Program-made: the position numbers and the translations under genes | Source of the DNA: Brachionus plicatilis | Taxonomy: Eukaryota > Rotifera > Eurotatoria > Ploima > Brachionidae | NCBI GenBank assembly: GCA_010279815.1 | Contig: QEOQ01000180.1 | Location: 1,086,451-1,150,450, forward strand | Reading direction: 5' to 3' | Length of the DNA stretch: 64,000 bases | Shown here: one piece after another, positions 57,051 through 64,000 of the stretch | How the letters are laid out: every line of letters begins with the position of its first letter | Position numbering within the stretch: the stretch's first letter is position 1 | The notes under the pieces: generated by a model | Database searches by the model: none | What the model saw: only the letters and a program-made list of their open reading frames with translations | Told to the model about the DNA's origin: nothing

Positions 57051-58118
57051 ATGAATACAACTCAAATTGATTTACAAAATTCAATTGTCTTCTCTCGAAT
57101 CGTCTCATTTTTGCCACTAATTATAATTTTTGTAGCAATTACAGGAAATACAGCCTGTTTTTTCATTTTCAGATTCTCCAAAGAGTTTAAGAATATTTCT
57201 TCAATGGTATTTCTGTCTTTTGTTGCAATATTTGGTATAACTTCTCAATTTGTATTTAATTTAAATCATTTTTTGGGACCAAACTTTAACTTTCGAATTG
57301 AAAATGTCAGTGATTTTACTTGTAAATTTTTGGTTTTTTCGCAATATGTTTCACTACAAGCAATTGGAAATTTGCTAAGTGCAATGTGCATTGATCGCTT
57401 TGTAACAATTATGGCAACTCCTGGTTCAATTTACAGTCGTTTACCATTTTCAACAGTAAAAAGTTCTTATATTTGGTCATTTAGTATAATAACGATTCTT
57501 TTTCTCACTAACTTTCATATTCTCATATTCAATGGCAACTATAAAAAAGTAAGAAGTACAAAAAATGTGACCACAACAGAAATAGTAAATGGGACAATAG
57601 TTACCAGATTAGATACTGTGATTAATTATCAAGTATGTTACTGGTATAATGCTGATTTCAGACTTTATCCAACATGGGACCATGTAAACTTAGGACTGTA
57701 CAATTTTTTTCCATTTACTGTAATGTTTATCTTCAATGTATTGTTGATAAAAAAAACCTTGATGCTAAATAGCTCAATTAAGTGTTCAAATAACAAAGAA
57801 CAAATAAAATCGATTATTAAAAAAAGGCGACTCACTATTTCAATTTTAGCAATAACATTTGGGTACATCATCATGACTTTGCCGGTGACAATTATTATTG
57901 GCTTTTTTTTTAATTTTTTTTCTTCCCTTCCAAATGGATTGTCTTATTTAAGTATGGCGGATTCATTCGGCTTTTTGTTTCATGCGACTTTTTTCATTAA
58001 CTGTATCGCTACAAATATTAAATTTCGTCGATATGTGATCAGAGGCTTAGCATGCAACAAGGAAGAAAAAACCACAGACACTACAGCTAATTCTATTTCC
58101 AAAAGAAATTTTCAATAA
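57051..58118 (+). CDS. Atypical rhodopsin-class GPCR
   Basis: A 355-aa intronless seven-helix receptor; ATG in an A-rich context. Landmarks: N-terminal glycosylation sites (Asn2, Asn85); TM1 with GN (Asn33); Cys91 and Cys196 for the TM3-ECL2 disulphide; DRF (115-117) for DRY; TM4 Trp142; TM5 Pro221; TM6 Pro278 after a basic KKRR (257-260), as in peptide receptors. Odd points: TM2 lacks the usual Asp, TM6 has TLPV instead of CWxP, and TM7 ends FFINCIATNIKFRRY with no NPxxY. The sodium-pocket and activation residues are therefore altered. It looks like a divergent, lineage-expanded peptide-receptor type; ligand unknown. No frame damage. It is unrelated in detail to the GPCR at 11358. Confidence 0.85.
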   Translation: MNTTQIDLQNSIVFSRIVSFLPLIIIFVAITGNTACFFIFRFSKEFKNISSMVFLSFVAIFGITSQFVFNLNHFLGPNFNFRIENVSDFTCKFLVFSQYVSLQAIGNLLSAMCIDRFVTIMATPGSIYSRLPFSTVKSSYIWSFSIITILFLTNFHILIFNGNYKKVRSTKNVTTTEIVNGTIVTRLDTVINYQVCYWYNADFRLYPTWDHVNLGLYNFFPFTVMFIFNVLLIKKTLMLNSSIKCSNNKEQIKSIIKKRRLTISILAITFGYIIMTLPVTIIIGFFFNFFSSLPNGLSYLSMADSFGFLFHATFFINCIATNIKFRRYVIRGLACNKEEKTTDTTANSISKRNFQ

Positions 58119-58664
58119 ATTTTAATACATGGTTAAATTTGGTACCAAGTAATATTAAGTGAAAAATATAAAACAACATCTTTAAATTTACCAATCTAAC
58201 AGCAATTATCTTCACTAATTCAAAGTGATCTTTAGAGTTGTTCGAAAAATTATTTTTCTACAATTTAACTTAAATTTGATTTAATTTTTTTTTCAATTTA
58301 AAAAAATAGAAATGTTTGTTTTCTTACAATTCAATATAATTCGAGGTGTTTTTAATTTAGACTATTTTTATCAATTTATTTGATTGTATTTCGTTTTGAT
58401 CGTTAAAATAAACTATTTTTTAGCTTGAATTTTTAATTATTTAACCAAAAAAATATTGATAATAAAAATTAATGATTTTGTTTCAGAATTGTTTAGAAGT
58501 CATAGTATTTGGTGCAGCACCATAAATTAAGAAAAAAATTTTAGAAAAATTAATTTTTTATTAACTAAAATTTTAGTTATTATTGTTGTAAATTAAAAAA
58601 AAAAAGTAAAAATATTTGCGAATGACAAAATAAACTGGAATACATATTCAGATTAAAGAGGTTT
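58119..58664. other. 3' flank of GPCR 2
   Basis: AT-rich, nothing recognised. Confidence 0.4.
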
Positions 58665-58758
58665 TTTGGCATAGAGTCGTATCTAACTGATGGTAGATGT
58701 GTTTCCAAAAAGCGAATTTTCCGAATGATCGGGTTCCGAATTATCGATAGTTGACTGT
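58665..58758 (-). mobile_element. Pogo/Tigger-like terminal fragment
   Basis: On the minus strand it begins CAGTCAACTATCGATAATTC after a TA, continuing with CGGAACCCGATCATTCGGAA and AATTCG. CAGTNNNC...CTCGATAATCCGAA-type ends with a TA duplication are characteristic of pogo/Tigger elements. I see no opposite end nearby, so it is a solo terminus of about 95 bp. Confidence 0.6.
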
Positions 58759-58794
58759 ATATAGAAAAACGAATTCCAAACCAATAAGTCAACG

Positions 58795-59050
58795 CCTTAA
58801 GATTAAAAGACTACGGTGGGTTGAACATCTGATTAGAATGAAAGGGACACGTAAACCAAACATAGCTCTTCCATGGAAACTTCAAGGGCTACGGAGAGTA
58901 GGACAACAAGCAGCAACTTGAAGGTCGACAATAAAGAAAGAGATCACCGAAATCGGTAAGACATAGCAAGGGTAAAGGAAAAGGATCAACTTGAGGAGAA
59001 ATCGAAATTAATGACCCTATGCTCCACAAGCTACCAATAAGGAAAAGAGA
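58795..59050 (+). pseudogene. LINE reverse transcriptase, C-terminal end
   Basis: The plus strand encodes RIKRLRWVEHLIRMKGTRKP, NIALPWKLQGLRRVGQQAAT, RSTIKKEITEIGKT and, after a frameshift, LMTLCSTSYQ. This is the classic ending RLRWxGHVxRM...P...W..GxRRxGRPxxTW...W..LVxALCxT of non-LTR retrotransposon polymerases. Two or more stops and frame changes make it dead. It ends in AAAAGAGAAAAAA at the junction with the OXR1 fragment. Different in sequence from the LINE at 52-54 kb. Confidence 0.8.
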
Positions 59051-59055
59051 AAAAA

Positions 59056-59210
59056 ATGATCAATTATCATCAACCAAAGAGTTTATAATCACTGCTGTGG
59101 AAGTTTGGAGTTTTTCAGACTGAATTTTTTTTATATTATTATTTCTCTTTGTTAAAGCATCGTGACTTATTGATCAAAATTCTCAAGACTTGTGCTAAAC
59201 CAAGGATCTA
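59056..59210 (+). pseudogene. Duplicated 3' end of the OXR1-like gene
   Basis: 59056-59124 matches 51462-51530, the last 23 codons of the TLDc domain. The frame is intact (NDQLSST, then KEFIITAVEVWSFSD and stop) and DNA identity is about 90% by eye. The match continues into the 3' UTR (TATTTCTCTTTGTTAAAGCA, then ATCGTGACTTATTGA). The rest of the gene is missing; a LINE tail abuts its 5' side with an A-rich junction. Confidence 0.88.
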
Positions 59211-59274
59211 TTAATGAAATTAGTTCAAAATTTAGAAAAAATGAAAAAATTATGGGTCTACCTAGTACCCACAA

Positions 59275-61370
59275 ATAAAAATCTAGTACCCACAATAAAA
59301 AAAATTTTACCCGCACACAAAAACTTTTCAACCTAAAAAATTAAAAATTATTAAAAAACATTTAAACAGAAAAATTTTGTAGTTGTACAAAACTGTTAAA
59401 CACAAAATTCAAAACTTTTTAGCACAAATTTTAGTGAAGTATTCATTTTGAATTACATCACCCTTTTTTTTGAAATTTTTGAATCATTCAAAAAACAAAA
59501 TTTTATTCTAATTAAAAATTTTAAAAGATTTAGAATGCTTTTAAGAAGTTAAAATCTTACTTTTGAATATTTGGGAAAAGATAAAGGTAAACGAAGATGT
59601 AAGAAAGCAATTAATTATGATAATTCGCTTAATGACGCCGAGTCAATTGATAAAGGCATACAATTATCGTTCACCAATAATATTTTTTTTATTCACCAAA
59701 ATAATAAAGAATATCACCAAAAAAATATGATCTAAGGCGAAACTCGATTACAAAAATTTAACACCTAATTAATGTATTTTGTCGCAAATTTATTCTTAAT
59801 TGACACCAAAAAAACCAATTCCCTGTGCAAATCAAACCACCAATTCAAAATAGGTTTCTAAACCAAATTAATTTATACTTCACCAATTCAATTTTTTAAT
59901 CACCAATTCAATTTTTTATTCACCAAAAATATTATAAATAGTATTTTTCGTTATGTAGGAGCTTTAGCTCGGTACAGACATACAAATAAAATAAAATAAA
60001 AAAATGTTATTTTACCACAAATCCTTAAAAAATCAATTGAAACTCAATCGATACGATGGCAACAACGGTGATTCAAGATAACACAGTATCGTCATCAAGT
60101 GAAAACGTACTTGTTTATCAAGATACTAGTGATGATGTAGATTAGGATATTGAATCTGAGACATTGAACAGAAAAAGGAAAAGAAGCAAAGGTCAAGTAT
60201 ACAACGTGCACAACAATTATCAGTTTTTTGATGAAGCTTTGGAAGATCTCATTTAAATAGGCAATTGGAGAAAACAACGCAAGCATTATACCAGCGATGG
60301 AGCAAAACATTATTTTAAATGCAGCAACAGCAAGTGTCAAATGCAAGCCTACATTTTAATTAAGAGTGATGACAACAAGGTGGTCCTATGCATAAATGAA
60401 AATCAACACGAACATGGCGATGAAATAACATCCAAATTACCCAAAAGCACCCAAGAAGCGATCATTGAATTATTCGAAAATGGAATAAGTAAACCAATTC
60501 AAATCCTCAACCGGTCATTAAAAATAAAATAAACAATAACATAAAATTATATTCTGTCGGCAATAAAAATAATCAACAAATCGATCAAACATATGTTGAC
60601 AACTGGATGACTGTTCACCTTAATTGTGATTGGGATGAATTCGAGGATTACAAAAAGCACGAACCTTTACTATATGTCATAGTACCCGATTTAGTCGATT
60701 TCAAGAACGGAAAATGTTCATGTAGATGGTACATCAAGAATAACATTTGCAAGCACTTAATTGGTATATCAAAAATTCCTGAATGTGAAATACCATTATC
60801 AGCGAAAAACATTCCTATCGGCGAAAAAGAAAACCTGGAAGACCTGCAAAGGCAAAACAAGCCTTGATAATTCAGTAATTATTTTTTGGTTTGATTTGTA
60901 ATATTATTGGTGATAAAAACTATTATTTTGGTTGAAATAAATATTTTTTTGGTTTAAAACAATTAATAAATTTGGTGAAAAAATAATATTTTTTTTGGTG
61001 AAATAAAATTGTTTTGGTGAAAAATATATTTATTTGGTTCATTTTTTAATATTTTTTTGGTGATTTATTTTGGTGAAGAATTTGATAATTATTTGGTGAA
61101 GTAGAAATTTAGTGCCATTGATAAACTTCAAGAACAAAATGCTACAAATGCAAAAATAATTGATTAGATATATAAACATCTCAATCGCCATGATCACAAT
61201 TTAAAAATGAATAAGAAGATGATGTTAAATATTTTATTAATTTAATAATTTTTTTTTGCTCATCACAAAATTTTTGTGTTTAAAAGTCATTTGTGTTGAG
61301 AAGTTTCATATTTGAGAGAAGCAGTTTTTTAATTGTGTGTGACAGTTTATTGTTTGTGGTGAATCAATTA
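59275..61370. mobile_element. Nested MULE-like element with TTCACCAA/TTGGTGAA subterminal repeats
   Basis: From about 59670 to 59930 the motif (T)TCACCAA occurs about eight times. From 60875 to 61100 its inverse TTTGGTGA(A) occurs about eleven times. They flank a degraded transposase gene (60056-60878). Further out, CCCACAA/CACACAAA words (59270-59450) face TTTGTGT/GTTTGTGG words (61265-61365), suggesting an outer layer or second element. Between the layers lie two protein-like scraps (59560-59670 and 61107-61250). A LINE-tail repeat (59945-60005) is inserted on the left. Exact ends and target duplication are not resolved. Confidence 0.6.
60056..60878 (+). pseudogene. MULE-type transposase remnant: FLYWCH-like and SWIM zinc domains, core deleted
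   Basis: From the ATG at 60056 the frame (two in-frame stops) encodes an acidic start and a FLYWCH/WRKY-like DNA-binding module: GNWRKQRKHYT, AKHYFKCSNSKCQMQAYILI, NENQHEHGD. After a stop at about 60530 the next coding part (60595-60800) has a SWIM zinc finger (KCSCRWYIKNNICKHLIGI, pattern CxCx10CxH). A final frameshifted basic motif is RRKRKPGRPAKAKQALIIQ. In autonomous MULE transposases the DDE catalytic core lies between these two zinc modules. Here only about 65 bp separate them, so the core is deleted and this element cannot mobilise itself. Confidence 0.8.
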
Positions 61371-63290
61371 TCTCAAAAATTATTCGATTTAGAAAAAATT
61401 AAAAATTCTTAGTGTGTCTTATCAGCACACTCGCTGGCTAGCCAGCTACAGTCAAAACTACTACTACTACTACTAAAATTATTTTTTATTTTTATTTAAT
61501 AATAAAAAGCAATTAACACTTTTAACATTGTTAGTTTTAAATTTAAAAAAAAATATTTATTAGTAATAAAAATTTCAAAGGTATTCAAATGCAAAAAATT
61601 GATAGAACATTTATCTTGTTTTACTCTATTTTCGGGTCTTGAGAATATTTTATAAGGAAAAGAATAAAAATAATAGAGTTGCTCAAATATTAAATTATTG
61701 ATCTCTTTTCTTGATTTCTTTTTTAAAAACAAAATCTTACCAGACCGTCATTAAAAAGAAGGACGCATTTTTTATTTATTTTATTATTTTAGGAATATCG
61801 TTAATAGATGTACTGAGCTTTTAGAGAATTATTATTTAGCTTTGGAGGACTCATGTTTCCATTGGATATTCCTCTCTAATGTGACCATTAACTTTTACTT
61901 CGAATTTTCTTGAAACAATGAATCAATTAATTAGGTAAAGTGGTAGGTTCATTTTTATAAGTCTTTTTGTTAAGACCGTTCAAAGCTTGGAAAAAGCTTT
62001 GGAAATGTCTAATAATATTGTGTTAAACTTTTTTGTTTTTAATTCTGCAGCTTTATTTTACGTCTAGATTTTTTAAAAAATTTTTTTCTCATTTAAAGTT
62101 TTGTTCAATCTAAATAAATCGAATAATTATCTTAAAAATTGATTTTTCCTTAAAGACTAAAAATCATAAACACTTTTAATTTTGATATCCTACAGGTTTA
62201 AAATGCCTTGAACATTGTTTTTTGAAAAATTTGTAATTTTATTTAACCAAAGCAACAAATTTAATTTTTAATTTTAATTCTTCGGGAAAATGAAAAAAAA
62301 TGTCTGATTTGTTTTAAAATTTTTTTTCAAAAATAAGATTTTTTTCCATGCTTTAAAAGTATAAATAAAAACATGGTCTATACTTCAAATATTTATCAAT
62401 TATGAAATGAATTTTAATAGTCTATTTCTTGACCTTTCCCATTTAATTACACAATTACAGATATAATAGATAAATAAAATAGAATGTCGAATAAAAATTA
62501 AATAAAAAATAAATAATGTTATGGTTTCTTATTGATCCTATTTTAAACCAATTTTTTAGATTTTGATAGACATTTTGTCGGCATGTTTTCTGGACTAAAC
62601 TGTAAATTATTTTGAAAAAAAAATAATTTTTACAAAAAAGACGATATTCAAATTTGTCGACGTCCACACATTTTTTTATTTATAAAAAATAAATCATTTA
62701 AAAAATTTAGTAATTAAAGCTTCGATTAAAGCTTTATTATCTTAATTTATAATTGCTTATAATTAATTTTTGTTCGCATTTCAAAAAAAACTTTTAGAGA
62801 AATTTTCTTAATCTAGGTGTTAACTTAATTCTGAATTGAAATCAAAGTAAAACTAGCTATATTCCTTTTGAATTTTAAAAATAATCTATTAAAAGAAGAA
62901 ATCCTTAAAAAACATATATTAATAATTTATTTTTTTGTCAGCGGAAAAAAATTGACGATCGGCTTCATTGTTTTAAAGAAAAAATTCCTTCTAAATTAGC
63001 TGTCTTAATCTACGTAATTACACTTTTTTTAAATTTTGTTAAAAAAGCTTTTAAAAAAAATTTCTATAAAGAAGTTTTAAATCTAGGAAAAATTAATTTA
63101 TGAGAATATAAAAATATTTTTATCTAAATGACTTAAAATTAAAAAAAATTTCTTATTACTCCAAAGTAAAAATTTCTCCAATAGTTTGTAATTTTTTAAA
63201 TGACTCTGCAGATTATTAAAATAAATTCCTATAAAATATTCTAATGCAAAAAGAAAATTAATCAATAATTTAGTAGATCAATTGATATCA
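61371..63290. other. Gene-free stretch with palindrome and (ACT)n
   Basis: AGTGTG...CACACT with an inner CTGGCTAGCCAG palindrome lies at 61412-61446, followed by (ACT)6 at about 61458-61475. A TGTACTGAGCTTTTAGAG motif near 61808 resembles the dispersed LINE-tail repeat. No gene; small frames at 61496 and 62455 are A/T artefacts. Confidence 0.5.
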
Positions 63291-63850
63291 ATGAGTTCAG
63301 TATTTTACGGCCAAGCATCTCCTGAAAATCATGAAAGCATGAGTGCTTTAAGTAGAAATGGATCTAATAGCCTAAGTCACAAGACAACACCTTTAGCCAA
63401 TTCGTCTAGAGTCGGATCAGAAAGAAGTATAAATGTATTTATTTTTTATATTTATTTTTCTAGTTTACATTTTTAGGTAAAAAAAAATTGAAACCACCTG
63501 GAACATTGGAGTATGAAGTTGAGTCGAATGATACAATAGAAAAAATTGCCCTAAAATGGAACACAGTACCATCGGAAATTCAACATTTGAACCGACTAGT
63601 TACAAGAGTTGTTTTTCCTGGTAAATCGATAAAAAGATATCATAATTTTAAATAAACTATATTTATCATTTTGATCAAAGGTCAAGTTTTGTACGTACCC
63701 GATCCAAATTATACTTCACCACCGCATCCGTCGTCATCCCCATTTAAAACTAAACTTACAGATTCAATAATAAAAGAGCTAAACACTTTAGAAGAACCTG
63801 AAATTTTGCCAAATAATTCTCAATCATCTCCTGGTATAAATTTGTTAAAG
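63291..63850 (+). CDS. Second OXR1-like gene, LysM exons (partial, runs off the window)
   Basis: Exons 63291(or earlier)-63426, 63477-63620 and 63681-63850 align with OXR1 exons 2-4 at 45.8-46.4 kb. SSVFYG, NHESMSALSRNGSN and TPLANSSRVG correspond to the first copy. The LysM region differs at only about five of 46 positions (ESNDTIEKIALKWNTVPSEI identical after the first two residues). VPDPNY is kept, and the segment ends at a donor (AAG|GTAAAT) with the same phase. Introns are 50 and 60 nt. The proline linker and tail have diverged while the frame is conserved, which favours a working paralogue over a pseudogene. The upstream exon boundary is unclear, and the TLDc half lies beyond 64000. Confidence 0.75.
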
Positions 63851-64000
63851 GTAAATTAAATTAAAAAATTTTTAAATTCATTGAAAAAAATTTTAATAAT
63901 CTTGAATATAAATTAGCCATCTTTTATGCATCTTTTAGTTTAAATTATTTAAGACATCTCTTCACTCAACCCTTACCCCAAAACAAGGGTCGGCATCCCG

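Noticed and set aside
60095..60346. 83-codon minus-strand frame
   Set aside because: Antisense shadow of the MULE FLYWCH-like region, which carries the recognisable domain on the plus strand.
1..64000. CRISPR arrays, bacterial operons, rRNA genes
   Set aside because: No regularly spaced direct repeats, no Shine-Dalgarno/operon spacing and no rRNA-like conserved blocks; the window is eukaryotic.

Overview
This is a eukaryotic, very AT-rich window with sparse genes. Genes are split by very short GT-AG introns (44-67 nt in several cases) and the coding exons match metazoan families: MSH2, BET1, CANT1, calpain-15, OXR1/NCOA7 (LysM plus TLDc), UPF0728/C10orf53, RBM26/27 and rhodopsin-class GPCRs. 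The base composition, tiny introns and GPCR types suggest a small AT-rich invertebrate. A monogonont rotifer (Brachionus-like) is my best guess, but this is inference only. There is no bacterial-style operon structure.

Layout. 0-4.7 kb is repeat territory: an AAGTC-rich inverted-repeat element invaded by a tRNA-derived SINE-like unit, a second TIR element and a C2H2 fragment. 4.7-6.5 kb holds the 3' terminal exon of an RBM26/27-type RNA-binding protein. 9.4 kb holds a small Gly/Tyr/His/Ser-rich protein. 11.4-12.8 kb is a GPCR with a cysteine-packed tail. 15.8-17.5 kb holds CANT1 and a two-exon UPF0728 gene. 18.3-19.2 kb is a hAT-like foldback element with an 8-bp target duplication. 20.1-23.9 kb is a complete 12-exon MSH2 on the minus strand, with a MITE in intron 8. 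27.6-31.7 kb is a two-exon calpain-15 with five RanBP2 zinc fingers. 32.5-40 kb is a second repeat-dense block. It contains a small secreted eight-cysteine peptide gene (35.1 kb), a near-perfect 394-bp inverted repeat (36.2-37.2 kb), AT-hook-like terminal exons and a displaced copy of the calpain 3' end. 40.8-41.1 kb is BET1 (minus). 45.4-51.5 kb is a complete 11-exon OXR1-like gene with two TIR elements in intron 4. 52-54 kb is a dead LINE reverse transcriptase. 57.1-58.1 kb is an atypical GPCR. 58.7-61.4 kb is a patchwork of a pogo-like end, a LINE tail fused to an OXR1 3' fragment, and a MULE-like element that kept its zinc domains but lost its transposase core. 63.3 kb to the end is the start of a second OXR1-like gene.

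The genes do not form one pathway; they are independent housekeeping and signalling genes. The most notable themes are how much of the intergenic and intronic DNA is non-autonomous inverted-repeat elements (at least a dozen), and repeated duplication of OXR1-locus pieces. Spliced models below were assembled by hand from reading frames, splice sites and family knowledge; MSH2 (924 aa), OXR1-like (813 aa), calpain (942 aa), UPF0728 (93 aa) and the secreted peptide (75 aa) all close in frame.
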